Translations under genes and position numbers: made by a program | Shown: in pieces, positions 26,355 to 35,444 of the stretch | How the letters are laid out: the number at the start of each line of letters is the position of its first letter | How positions within the stretch are numbered: position 1 is the stretch's first letter | From: Rhodocyclaceae bacterium | GTDB lineage: Bacteria > Pseudomonadota > Gammaproteobacteria > Burkholderiales > Rhodocyclaceae | Length of the DNA: 64,000 bases | Direction: 5' to 3' | NCBI GenBank assembly: GCA_026417115.1 | Contig: JAOADW010000035.1 | Location: 1-64,000 of the forward strand | Notes under the pieces: generated by a model | Databases searched by the model: none | Told to the model about the DNA's origin: nothing | What the model saw: the letters and a program-made list of their open reading frames with translations, nothing else

Positions 26355-27599
26355 ATGAGGCCGTTCGTTCATTGGCATGCCCGCGCCCGGGCCAGCGCCG
26401 TTTGTCTCGTGCTACCAGACGGCCAAACCGTGCTTCATGGCGAACTCGACGGCTTGCCTGCCGCCGCCGGCCTGCTCCCCCTGCGGGGGGACGCCAAGGC
26501 CCTAGCCTTGGGCCTGCTCTCGGCCGCCAAGGGTAGCGCAACGGCCTTTCCCCTCTCGCCGAGGCTTTCGCCCGCCACCGAAGGGCAGCTGCTCGCGCTC
26601 GCTCGCAGCGAGGCTTCGCCGCGCCTGGCCTTGATCATCACGACCTCTGGCTCGACGGGCATTCCCAAAGGCGTGAAACTCTCTTGGCGGGCCATCGCCG
26701 CAGCCGCGCGGCTGAGCAATCGCGCCTTCTCGTTTGGTCCTGGCGATTGCTGGCTATGCCCGTTGCCCCTCTATCACATCGGAGGCGCGATGATCCTCTA
26801 CCGCGCCTTGCGCGCCGGCGCCGCCGCCGTCATCCACGAGGGTTTCGACGTCGAGGCGATCCGTGCCGAATTCGCGCGTCGGCCGATCACGCACGTTTCG
26901 CTCGTTCCCACGATGCTCGCCAAGCTCCTCGAGGCAGGCATTGCGCCCCCCGCGAGCCTACGGGTCGCACTGATCGGCGGCGCCGCGCTCGCGCGCCCCC
27001 TTTTCCTACGCGCGCGTGCGGCCGGCTGGCCGATCGTGCCCAGCTATGGCATGAGCGAAACCTGCGCGGTGGCCTGCGCCTGTCGGGATGCAGATGAAAC
27101 CTGGCCGGAAGGCGATGCCGGTCAGCCGCTGGCCGGAGTGCGCGTGCGCTTGGGGAGTCACTCCCGTATCGAGATTTCCACGCCGGCGCGCTATCTCGGA
27201 TACCTCGGCGAACCCTCCTTGCAGGGTGCGTGGATAACGACCAACGATCTCGGGGAAATCGACGCAAAAGGCCGCTTACGCATCCTCGGCCGCCTCGATG
27301 AAGTGATCAATAGCGGCGGCATGAAGATCCACCCTGCGGAAATCGAAAACCGACTCTTAGCATGTGCAGGCGTGAGCGCTGCTGGCGTCGTCGGCCTGCC
27401 CGATCCCCTCTGGGGGCAAACGATCGCTTGCGCCTTTGTCGGCTGGATTGAGGAAGCCGCTTTGGAACGTTGGTGTCGCGAATGGCTGCCGTCCAGCATG
27501 CGGCCGAGGCGTTTTCTTCGCGTCGGTTCTCTGCCCATGACGGCAACAGGCAAGCTCGACCGACGCGCAATGCTTGCCCTTTGGCAGACGACGCCATGA
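26355..27599 (+). CDS. menE: o-Succinylbenzoate-CoA ligase
   Basis: 414-residue AMP-forming acyl-CoA synthetase, short as MenE proteins are. The P-loop-like TTSGSTGIPKGV (about residue 95), PSYGMSETCAVACA and the hinge LGRLDEVINSGGMKIHPAEIE are intact; the C-terminal catalytic Lys lies in TATGKLDRR. It activates o-succinylbenzoate for MenB. Its identity as MenE is supported by the adjoining menF and menD, with which it overlaps by ATGA. Confidence 0.9.
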   Translation: MRPFVHWHARARASAVCLVLPDGQTVLHGELDGLPAAAGLLPLRGDAKALALGLLSAAKGSATAFPLSPRLSPATEGQLLALARSEASPRLALIITTSGSTGIPKGVKLSWRAIAAAARLSNRAFSFGPGDCWLCPLPLYHIGGAMILYRALRAGAAAVIHEGFDVEAIRAEFARRPITHVSLVPTMLAKLLEAGIAPPASLRVALIGGAALARPLFLRARAAGWPIVPSYGMSETCAVACACRDADETWPEGDAGQPLAGVRVRLGSHSRIEISTPARYLGYLGEPSLQGAWITTNDLGEIDAKGRLRILGRLDEVINSGGMKIHPAEIENRLLACAGVSAAGVVGLPDPLWGQTIACAFVGWIEEAALERWCREWLPSSMRPRRFLRVGSLPMTATGKLDRRAMLALWQTTP

Positions 27600-28903
27600 T
27601 CGACTGGCAAGCCATCGAGAAGTCGCTGTCCCACGCCGCGTCTCGCCAAACGGCGTTGATCTGCATCCGCCACCCCTTGCCGGCTTGGCCAGCAGGGCAT
27701 CTCGAAGGGTGCGCGGATTGGTTCTACTGGCGCCGTCCCGCGGAAAGGCTACGCCTGATCGCGCTTGGCTCCGCTTCTCGTCTGACGAGCCAAGGCGAGA
27801 GCCGCTTCGCCGCTCTGGCATCCTATCTCGACGGCATACGTGGAAGCTGTGCGGACGCTTTGCCTCATCTCGCCCTAGGCTTTTCTTTCTGGCCGGAGAC
27901 GGAGGATCCCGACTGGCCGAATCTTGCCTGCGTCGTGCCAGAGCTGATGTTGCTCGAACGGGATGGGCAAACCGCGGCGTTTTTTTCCACCAGCCGCGCG
28001 CGCATCGCCGAGGCCCTCTCGCGCTGGCGCATGCTCTGGCGTCGTTGGCGTCAGCCCTGTGCCGCCGTGCATTCGCCGGCGCTGCCGCGGCGCCTCATCG
28101 AGTCGCGCGCGGAGGACGCCTATCTTGCGCGCGTGCGCTCGGCGCTGGCGGCCATCGCCGGCGGCGAAGTGGTCAAGGTCGTGCTCGCCCATCGGCGGCG
28201 GCTGATGTTTTCCGCGCCTCCCCAGATCGACGCCGTGCTCGCGGTTCTCGCAGAGCAACACCCCCATTGTGCGATTTATGGCGCACGCATCCAAGGACGC
28301 ATATTCGTGGGCGCTTCCCCTGAGCGCTTGCTTGCCCAGGATGGCCGCTGCATCCGCGTCGACGTCCTCGCAGGCACTCATTGGCCGGGCTCTCGCCATG
28401 CTCTCGACAGCGCCAAGAGCCGCCACGAGCACGCGCTTGTCGCCCTCGCCATCGAAGAAGCACTGGCTCCCTTCACGCCCGAAATCGTCGCCGATCCTAC
28501 GACGACGATGTATCTGAACGAGCTCAGCCATCTTTATCACCCCTTGAACGCGCGCCTGCCGGATCCCGTCGCCTGTCCCGACCTCTTGGCAGCATTGCAT
28601 CCCACGCCCGCCGTCGGCGGCTATCCGCGTCACGCTGCCCTCTCCTGGCTCCTACGGCACGCCGAAAGGCGTCCCGCTTGGTATTCCGGAGGCATCGGAT
28701 GGATCGATCCGGAAGGACGCGCCGACATCGCCGTCGCCTTGCGCTGTGGCCTCGTCGTCGGACAGCAAGCGACGCTTTTCGCCGGCGCAGGCATCGTCGC
28801 GGGCTCGCAGGCCGAAGACGAGCTCGCCGAGGTCGACGCGAAGTTCGCGCTCCTCGAGCGCGCATTCGAGGCGTCTGCACGCGAGGAGGCGGCCGCCGCA
28901 TGA
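27596..28903 (+). CDS. menF: Isochorismate synthase
   Basis: 435-residue chorismate-binding enzyme converting chorismate to isochorismate. The C-terminal domain carries VKVVLAHRR, FVGASPERLL, the Glu of HEHALVALAIEEAL, LHPTPAVGGYP and YSGGIGWIDPEGRADIAVALR, all hallmarks of MenF/EntC. The N-terminal 180 residues are variable. The start by ATGA overlap with menE is preferred to longer upstream reading. It overlaps menD by ATGA. Confidence 0.93.
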   Translation: MIDWQAIEKSLSHAASRQTALICIRHPLPAWPAGHLEGCADWFYWRRPAERLRLIALGSASRLTSQGESRFAALASYLDGIRGSCADALPHLALGFSFWPETEDPDWPNLACVVPELMLLERDGQTAAFFSTSRARIAEALSRWRMLWRRWRQPCAAVHSPALPRRLIESRAEDAYLARVRSALAAIAGGEVVKVVLAHRRRLMFSAPPQIDAVLAVLAEQHPHCAIYGARIQGRIFVGASPERLLAQDGRCIRVDVLAGTHWPGSRHALDSAKSRHEHALVALAIEEALAPFTPEIVADPTTTMYLNELSHLYHPLNARLPDPVACPDLLAALHPTPAVGGYPRHAALSWLLRHAERRPAWYSGGIGWIDPEGRADIAVALRCGLVVGQQATLFAGAGIVAGSQAEDELAEVDAKFALLERAFEASAREEAAAA

Positions 28904-30591
28904 CGCCGGGAAGCTTCAATCTGGCTTGCGCCGATACCCTCTGGGCGGCCTTCGCCGCGGCTGGGTTACGGCATGTCGTCCTTTGTCCGGGCTCCCGCTC
29001 AGCGCCGCTCGCCATCGCTGCGATGCGACGTCCCGGCCTCGTCTGCCACGTCATCAACGACGAACGCGCAGCCGGTTACTTTGCGCTCGGCATCGGCAAA
29101 GCGAGCGGCATGCCCGCCGCCGTCGTCGTCACGTCCGGCACGGCTGCCGCCAACCTTTTCCCCGCCATCGTGGAGGCTCAGCTTTCTCATACCCCGCTCG
29201 TGGCCATCACTGCCGACCGCCCACCCGAGCTCGTCGGCTGGGGTGCGAACCAGACCATCGCGCAATTCGATCTCTTCGCCGGCCATTTGCGTGCGCGCCA
29301 TCTCTTGCCCGTTCCCAGCCAAGACATCCCGCCGCGTTTCTTTTCCGCCTTGGCATGGCGTTCGCTGCAGGAGAGTCTGGGGCCACCCGCCGGCCCCGTG
29401 CATCTGAACCTTCCTTTTTCCGAACCGCTGTTGCCCGCCAATCTCGCTTTGCCGCTCGCCACGCCTCAACCGCCCGCCGGCTACCGCACAACGCCGTCTT
29501 TCGACGCTGCCTCCCTCGAGGCGCTTGCCGCCCAGCTCTGCAAACGGCCTGGCGTGATCGTTTGCGGCGCCATGCCGGGTGGCGAGGATTTCGGCGCTGC
29601 GCTCGTCCGACTCGCCCAAACGCTGAGCGCGCCGATCATCGCCGAGGCGCTTTCCGCGCTTCGCTATGGCGCGCATCATGCCCACGTGTGCGCGCATGCT
29701 CCACTGTTCTTGCGGGAAGCGACGCTGCCTCCGCCCGCCTGGGTGTTGCGCTTCGGCGGTTTTCCGCTTTCCCGTACGCTTGAACGCTGGCTCGCAGAGC
29801 GCACCGATTGCGCACAAATCCTCGTCGCGGCGCCTGAGACGTGGAACGACCCGATCTGGCGCGCGACGATGCGCGTCGAAGCCGACGCCGCGGCGTTTTG
29901 CGACGCCCTCGCAACAGCTCTACCCCCTGTCGCCGATACGGGTTTCGCCCTCGCCTGGCAGGCTGCCGAGCAAAAAGCGGCTCGAGATGCGGCAAAGATC
30001 GCCGCCGAACGTTTTTTCGAAGGAACGCTCGCGCGTTGTCTCGTCGAACGGCTACCGGCGGATGCGCAGCTCTTCGTGGGCAATTCGCTCGCGATACGCG
30101 CGCTCGACGCCTTCGGCGGCACGCGTCCTCACCCCTTGCGTCTGTTCGCCAACCGCGGCGCATCCGGCATCGACGGCAACCTCGCCACGGCCGCCGGCCT
30201 TGCCGCCGCCACGGGCGCACCCACCATCGCCCTCGTCGGCGACCAGACGTTGCTCCATGACGCGACCAGTCTCGCCCTCTGCCGTCGGCATGAGGTGACG
30301 GTCGTCGTCCTCAACAACCGAGGAGGCGGCATCTTCACTCACCTCCCCTATGCAGACGCGATACCCCGGCCGATTCTCGAAGCCGCCTTCGTGGCTCCGC
30401 CCGAGGTCGATTTTTCCGCCTTGGCGCACGCCTTCGCTCTGCGCCATCGTCGCATCACGAACCCGCACGAGGCCATGACGGCCTGCGCCGCCTTGCCTAC
30501 GGCCTCGCTCATCGAAGCGGTCATCGATTTAGCGGTAAGTCGCGCAGCCTTTGGCCTCGAACCCAGCGAATCGGCGTCAGCGCGCTTGTAA
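28900..30591 (+). CDS. menD: SEPHCHC synthase (MenD)
   Basis: 563-residue thiamine-diphosphate enzyme joining isochorismate and 2-oxoglutarate. N-terminal HVVLCPGSRSAPLA (about residue 26) is the MenD signature; the ThDP/Mg2+ part shows GNSLAIRALD, NRGASGIDGNLATAAGLAAA and LNNRGGGIFTHLP. A strong GAGGAGG precedes the ATG. The 3' end overlaps the convergent GGDEF-EAL gene by 15 bp. No menH or menI is visible beside it. Confidence 0.95.
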   Translation: MTPGSFNLACADTLWAAFAAAGLRHVVLCPGSRSAPLAIAAMRRPGLVCHVINDERAAGYFALGIGKASGMPAAVVVTSGTAAANLFPAIVEAQLSHTPLVAITADRPPELVGWGANQTIAQFDLFAGHLRARHLLPVPSQDIPPRFFSALAWRSLQESLGPPAGPVHLNLPFSEPLLPANLALPLATPQPPAGYRTTPSFDAASLEALAAQLCKRPGVIVCGAMPGGEDFGAALVRLAQTLSAPIIAEALSALRYGAHHAHVCAHAPLFLREATLPPPAWVLRFGGFPLSRTLERWLAERTDCAQILVAAPETWNDPIWRATMRVEADAAAFCDALATALPPVADTGFALAWQAAEQKAARDAAKIAAERFFEGTLARCLVERLPADAQLFVGNSLAIRALDAFGGTRPHPLRLFANRGASGIDGNLATAAGLAAATGAPTIALVGDQTLLHDATSLALCRRHEVTVVVLNNRGGGIFTHLPYADAIPRPILEAAFVAPPEVDFSALAHAFALRHRRITNPHEAMTACAALPTASLIEAVIDLAVSRAAFGLEPSESASARL

Positions 30592-32670
30592 CACGGCCAT
30601 GAAGGTTTCCGCCGGCGCCGGTCGGCCGAAGTGATAACCCTGCAGACAATCGCAGCCGATGGCGGCGAGAAAATCTCGCTGTGCTGCGGTTTCCACGCCC
30701 TCGGCAATCACCGCGAGCCTGAGGCTCTTCGCCAGCGCCACCGTCGCCCTGCAGATCATGGCGTCATTGACGTCGTGCTCGAGGTCGGCAACGAAAGCGC
30801 GGTCGATTTTCAAAGCATCGATCGGCAGCCGCTTCAAATAAGCAAGCGACGAATAGCCTGTGCCGAAATCGTCGATGGCGATCTTCACGCCATGGTGGCG
30901 CAGGCGTCGCAATTGCTCGATCGCATGCTCGGGATCGGCCATCGCCGCCGATTCCGTGATTTCGATTTCGAGCATGCCGGGCGGCGTTTCGTGCTTATGC
31001 AAAATGGCCGCAATGCGGCTTGCCAGCTGCGCCGAACGCAAATGATGCGCGGAAAGATTGACGGCGATGCGCACATCATGGATGCCGGCCTTACGCCAAC
31101 GCGCGAGCTGCCGGCACGCTTCCTCCAAGACCCATTCGCCGAGCGACTCGATGAGCCCGGATTCCTCGGCCACCGGCACGAATTCGCTCGGAGGAATCCA
31201 CCCGCGCGTCGGATGCGGCCAGCGCGCCAAGGCTTCGAAGGCGACGATGCGACCGCTCATGGCTTCGACCTGGGGCTGATAGACCACCGTCAAGGATTTC
31301 GTCGCCAGCGCATGGCGCAGCTCGCGCTCGAGCTCGAGCCGCTCGGCGGCGGCAAGAGCCAGTTCAGGGGTAAAAAACACCAGACGGTTGCGTCCCTGGG
31401 CCTTGGCCTGATACATCGCCGCATCGGCATCCTTGAGTAGGCCGACGGCCTCTTCGGCGTTGTCGGGAAACAGCGCCACGCCGATGCTGGGCGTCGAATG
31501 CAGCAAATGTCCTTCGACGCGGTAGGGCTCGGCAAGCGCAGCAAGCAATTTGCTGCCCACCGCGAGCGCATCTTCGGGGCCCGCGATGCCGGTGAGCGCG
31601 ACCACGAATTCATCGCCCCCAAGACGGGCGACGATGTCGGACTCCCGCACGCCATGCGTCAAGCGGCGCGCCACCTCGACGAGCAGACCATCCCCGATGT
31701 GATGCCCCAGCGTGTCGTTGATGTTCTTGAAGCGATCCATGTCGATCAGCATCAACGCCAGTTTCTGCCGTTCGCGACGCGCGGTAGCGAGCGCCTGCTC
31801 AAGCCGGCTCATCAGGCTATAGCGGTTGTCGAGGCCGGTCAGGCTGTCGTGGCGCGCGAGATGCTGGATTTCGGCGATCACCGCCATGCGCTCGCGCGCG
31901 CGCAACACCGCCTGGCGCCCGGAAAGGCCGATGCCCATGAGACCAATGAGCCATATGCCGCCATGGCTGAGCACGAGATTGAAGGCGACGTCATCGATGT
32001 GGGCGTAATAGGGCGCAAGAGGCAGATTGACGCCCGTCGCCCCTCGCATGTCGCCGACCTGATAGCCGAGCACGCCGTGGCATTCGACACAGCCTTCTTC
32101 CATGTGCCAAGCCTTGAGATAGCGCAGATGCGGCTTACCATCGAGATCGGCAATTTCCCACACCTCGGTTTTCTGCCCCTTCTCGAACGCCTCCAACTGG
32201 GCCTTTTCCCAATCGTCAGGAAGATTGGCCGGATTCAAAGCGCGCAGGCCGACGATGCGGCCACGCACGCCGCCGCCCTGCTCAACATAATCGTCCATCA
32301 TTTCCCGCACCATCGTCGCCGGCGCGCGCAGTGCAAGCTTTTGGCCTGCGACGGTTTCGATCACGTAGCGTGGGACATGCCGAAGATAGGGTGAGGGCCC
32401 CTCTTTTTCCGTCACCGGCACATACACCCCCTGATGCTTGAGCCCCCAGCGGCGGAAAGCCATATCCTTGTCGCGCACTGCGCGCGCCTCGGCATACGCC
32501 ATGCGGAGGGTTTCTTCCTTCGTCCTCTCGAAGTTCCAAAGGTAGGAAAACGCCAACAGGCAGCTCCAAAAGAAGGCGACGCCCCACGTCGCGGCAATGG
32601 CCAACGAAGGGGAAAACGACGCCGCCAGCCGGCCTTCCCGCGGCGATTGATGCAAGGAAGCCTCCTTCAT
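30577..32670 (-). CDS. Haem-binding sensor GGDEF-EAL protein
   Basis: 697 residues. TM1 at about 23-44, a periplasmic DUF3365/Tll0287-like domain (about 45-235) with a c-type haem motif CVECH near 196, TM2 at about 240-257, then GGDEF (RLGGDEF near 345 with I-site RESD five residues earlier) and EAL (FEALARW near 466, later DDFGTGYSSLAYLKRL). Both catalytic signatures are intact, so it may make or break c-di-GMP in response to a redox or gas signal sensed outside. ATG 32670 has no ribosome-binding site. A TTG at 32655 lies five bases after AAGGAGG and may be the real start. Divergent from nirJ. Confidence 0.88.
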   Translation of the reverse strand: MKEASLHQSPREGRLAASFSPSLAIAATWGVAFFWSCLLAFSYLWNFERTKEETLRMAYAEARAVRDKDMAFRRWGLKHQGVYVPVTEKEGPSPYLRHVPRYVIETVAGQKLALRAPATMVREMMDDYVEQGGGVRGRIVGLRALNPANLPDDWEKAQLEAFEKGQKTEVWEIADLDGKPHLRYLKAWHMEEGCVECHGVLGYQVGDMRGATGVNLPLAPYYAHIDDVAFNLVLSHGGIWLIGLMGIGLSGRQAVLRARERMAVIAEIQHLARHDSLTGLDNRYSLMSRLEQALATARRERQKLALMLIDMDRFKNINDTLGHHIGDGLLVEVARRLTHGVRESDIVARLGGDEFVVALTGIAGPEDALAVGSKLLAALAEPYRVEGHLLHSTPSIGVALFPDNAEEAVGLLKDADAAMYQAKAQGRNRLVFFTPELALAAAERLELERELRHALATKSLTVVYQPQVEAMSGRIVAFEALARWPHPTRGWIPPSEFVPVAEESGLIESLGEWVLEEACRQLARWRKAGIHDVRIAVNLSAHHLRSAQLASRIAAILHKHETPPGMLEIEITESAAMADPEHAIEQLRRLRHHGVKIAIDDFGTGYSSLAYLKRLPIDALKIDRAFVADLEHDVNDAMICRATVALAKSLRLAVIAEGVETAAQRDFLAAIGCDCLQGYHFGRPAPAETFMAVLQAR

Positions 32671-32706
32671 GATCTTGATTATAGGAATCGACTTTGCACA
32701 GACGAC

Positions 32707-32720
32707 TTGACGGCTATCAA
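32707..32720 (+). promoter_or_regulatory. FNR/DNR-type box upstream of nirJ
   Basis: TTGACGGCTATCAA (TTGAC-N4-ATCAA) has the same half-sites as the nosZ box. Its centre (32713.5) lies 41.5 bp from the A of the nirJ ATG. A -10-like TCAAAT occupies 32743-32748. If used as a class II site, transcription would start on the ATG itself. Control by a low-oxygen or NO-sensing regulator is inferred. Confidence 0.78.
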
Positions 32721-32754
32721 CCCATAAATCCCTTTTTTCCGCTCAAATAGCCTC

Positions 32755-33891
32755 ATGTTCCGCTTGTCCCAGTTTTTGCAGGAGCTTCTCGCACCAACGC
32801 CCGCCGGCCCCTTTCGCGCGCCAAAGGGGCCCGTGGTGATTTGGAACCTGATACGCCGCTGCAATCTGGCCTGCAAGCATTGCTACGCCGTCTCGGCCGA
32901 CGTCGACTTCAAGGGGGAACTCGCACGCGAGGAAATCTTCAGCGTCATGGAAGATCTCAAGCGCAGCCACGTGCCAGCCCTCATCCTCTCGGGGGGCGAA
33001 CCGCTCATGCGTCCCGATTTCTTCGCCATCGCCCGCCATGCCAAGGCGCTCGGTTTTTATACAGCGCTCTCCACGAACGGCACGCTGATCGACGCTCCCC
33101 TCGCAGAAGAGATCGCGGACGTCGGATTCGATTACGTGGGCATCAGCCTCGACGGCTTGGAAGAGACTCACGATCGCTTTCGGCGCATGCCTGGCGCCTT
33201 CAGGAAATCGCTTTCCGCCTTGCGGCTATGCCGCGACGCCGGTCTCAAAGTCGGCGTGCGCTTCACCCTGACGCGCGAGAACTATGCGGATCTTTCTGCG
33301 CTCTTGCGCCTCATCGATGACGAGGGCATCGACAGATTCTATCTTTCGCACCTGAATTACGCGGGCCGAGGGAACAAGAACCGCCGGGATGATGCTCATT
33401 GCCAGATGACGCGCACCGCCATGACGATGCTGTTCGAAACCGCCTGGCGCGATGCCGAAGCCGGACGCAAAAAGGAATTCACGACCGGCAACAACGATGC
33501 CGACGGCGTCTTCTTTCTCCATTGGGTGCGGCAGCGCTGGCCTGAAAAAAGCACACACATCGCCGCCAAGCTCGTCCAATGGGGCGGCAACGCTTCAGGC
33601 GTGGCGGTAGCCAACATCGACAACCTCGGCAACGTCCATCCCGACACGATGTGGTGGCATTACCGCTTAGGCAATGTGCGCGAACGCTCCTTCGCCGAGA
33701 TCTGGTCGGCTACCCACGATCCGTTGCTCGCCGGCCTCAAGCGGCGCCCACGGCCCGTCGAAGGACGTTGCGCCCACTGCGCCTATCTCTCTATGTGCAA
33801 TGGCAACACGCGCGTGCGTGCGGAAATGCTCACTGGCAATCCCTGGGCCGAAGATCCTGGCTGTTACCTGAGCGACGAGGAAATCAGATGA
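32755..33891 (+). CDS. nirJ: Haem d1 biosynthesis radical SAM protein NirJ
   Basis: 378 residues. The radical SAM motif CNLACKHC (about residues 37-44) and the GGEPLMRPDF segment are clear; a C-terminal SPASM-like Cys cluster (CAHCAYLSMCNGNTR, later Cys in PGCYL) would hold a second Fe-S cluster. NirJ removes the propionate side chains of 12,18-didecarboxysirohaem on the way to haem d1. The N-terminus MFRLSQFLQELL fits NirJ. No ribosome-binding sequence is seen and the predicted transcript is leaderless. Overlaps nirN by ATGA. Other d1 genes (nirE, nirD/L/G/H, nirF) are not in the window. Confidence 0.9.
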   Translation: MFRLSQFLQELLAPTPAGPFRAPKGPVVIWNLIRRCNLACKHCYAVSADVDFKGELAREEIFSVMEDLKRSHVPALILSGGEPLMRPDFFAIARHAKALGFYTALSTNGTLIDAPLAEEIADVGFDYVGISLDGLEETHDRFRRMPGAFRKSLSALRLCRDAGLKVGVRFTLTRENYADLSALLRLIDDEGIDRFYLSHLNYAGRGNKNRRDDAHCQMTRTAMTMLFETAWRDAEAGRKKEFTTGNNDADGVFFLHWVRQRWPEKSTHIAAKLVQWGGNASGVAVANIDNLGNVHPDTMWWHYRLGNVRERSFAEIWSATHDPLLAGLKRRPRPVEGRCAHCAYLSMCNGNTRVRAEMLTGNPWAEDPGCYLSDEEIR

Positions 33892-35444
33892 AGAAAGTCT
33901 GGCTCTTATGGATCGTTGCGTGCATTCCAGCGTTCGCGCACGCGCTCGATCCACAAGCGCTCTACCGCGAGCATTGCGCGGCCTGTCACGGCCTGGATCG
34001 ACTGGGGCTTTCCGGACCGGCCCTGCTGCCAGAAAGCCTGGCCCGCTTGCGTAAAGTCGAGGCGGCCAAGGTCATCGCCGAGGGTCGGCCCGCCACCCAG
34101 ATGGCGGGATTCGCCGATAAGCTCAAACCGGAGGAGATCGCGCGCCTGGCCGATTGGATCTATACGCCGATCTCCCCGCCTCCCGCCTGGCGTCTCGAAG
34201 ACATGCGTGTCTCCCGCATCGTCCATGCGGAGAAGATGCCGGACCGGCCTGCACTGATCCTCCAAGGCCGCGATTTGATGAACCTCTTCATCGTCGTCGA
34301 AACGGGCGATCACCATCTCACCGTACTCGACGGCGACAAGCTCGAACCCATCGCGCGCATCCCGACTCGATATGCCCTGCATGGCGGGCCGAAATTCACC
34401 CCCGATGGGCGCTACGTTTTCCTCGCCTCGCGTGACGGCTGGGTCTCCAAGCTCGATCTTTGGAACCTCGCCATCGTCACGGAAATCCGCGTCGGCCTCA
34501 ACACCCGCAATCTCGCCGTCTCGAGCGACGGCAAATACGTGGCGGTGGCCAATTACCTCCCGCACACGCTGGTCTTGCTCGACGCCGACCTCAACGTAGT
34601 CAAGGTGCTCGAGGTCAAAGACAGGGACGGCAAACACAGTTCGCGCGTCTCCGCGGTCTATGACGCATCGCCGCGGAAAAGCTTCGTCGCCGCGCTCAAG
34701 GACATCCCCGAGATCTGGGAGATCAGCTACGACCCCAAAGCCGAAGACATTCCTCTGGGACACATCCACGACTTCCAATACAAAGAGGGCGCCTTCGCGT
34801 CGGGCTTTCTCAATCCACGCCGCACCACTCTCGTGGAGCCGCTCGATGATTTCTTCTTCACCCAGGATTATGCAGAAGTCATTGGCGCCGCTCGCACGGC
34901 GGGGAAAGGGCAGGTGGTCAATCTCGACGCGCGCAAAAAGATTGCCGATCTCGATCTGCCTGGCATGCCGCATCTGGGCTCCGGCATCAGTTGGGATTGG
35001 CAGGGCCGGCGCGTGATGGTCTCACCCAACCTCAAAGATGGACTGCTGTCCGTCATCGACATGACGACCTGGCGCACGCTCAAAACCCTCGCCACGCCGG
35101 GGCCAGGCTTTTTCTTGCGCAGTCACGAGGCAACTCCTTATGCCTGGACCGACTCGATGATGGATCGAGTGAATAAGGACACGCTCACCATCGTGGACAA
35201 GCGTTCGCTCGAGATCGTCGCGCATGTCAAAGCCGAGCCCGGCAAGACGCTCGCCCACATCGAGTTCGATCGCCATGGCCGCTATGCGCTCGCAAGCCTT
35301 TGGGAACGCAAGCACGAAGGCGGAGCGCTGGTCGTCTTCGACGCCCAAACGTTCCAGGAGATCAAGCGCATCCCGATGGACAAGCCGGTGGGCAAATACA
35401 ACCTTTTCAACAAAATCACCAAATCGGAGGGAACTTCCCACTGA
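33888..35444 (+). CDS. nirN: NirN, dihydro-haem d1 dehydrogenase
   Basis: 518-residue periplasmic protein: a signal peptide (LLWIVACIPAFAHA), a cytochrome c domain with CAACH near residue 34, and an eight-bladed cytochrome cd1-type propeller (repeats such as FTPDGRYVFLASRDGWV and SSDGKYVAVANY). The cytochrome-plus-d1 layout matches NirN, which performs the last oxidation of haem d1 and hands it to NirS. NirF-like alternatives usually lack haem c. NirS would be similar but is normally longer, and the context with NirJ favours NirN. Confidence 0.85.
   Translation: MKKVWLLWIVACIPAFAHALDPQALYREHCAACHGLDRLGLSGPALLPESLARLRKVEAAKVIAEGRPATQMAGFADKLKPEEIARLADWIYTPISPPPAWRLEDMRVSRIVHAEKMPDRPALILQGRDLMNLFIVVETGDHHLTVLDGDKLEPIARIPTRYALHGGPKFTPDGRYVFLASRDGWVSKLDLWNLAIVTEIRVGLNTRNLAVSSDGKYVAVANYLPHTLVLLDADLNVVKVLEVKDRDGKHSSRVSAVYDASPRKSFVAALKDIPEIWEISYDPKAEDIPLGHIHDFQYKEGAFASGFLNPRRTTLVEPLDDFFFTQDYAEVIGAARTAGKGQVVNLDARKKIADLDLPGMPHLGSGISWDWQGRRVMVSPNLKDGLLSVIDMTTWRTLKTLATPGPGFFLRSHEATPYAWTDSMMDRVNKDTLTIVDKRSLEIVAHVKAEPGKTLAHIEFDRHGRYALASLWERKHEGGALVVFDAQTFQEIKRIPMDKPVGKYNLFNKITKSEGTSH

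Noticed and set aside
33888-35444. Cytochrome cd1 nitrite reductase NirS
   Set aside because: The c-plus-d1 architecture fits, but the overlap with nirJ, the accessory-gene setting and a length of 518 favour NirN. A profile comparison of NirS, NirN and NirF would settle it.
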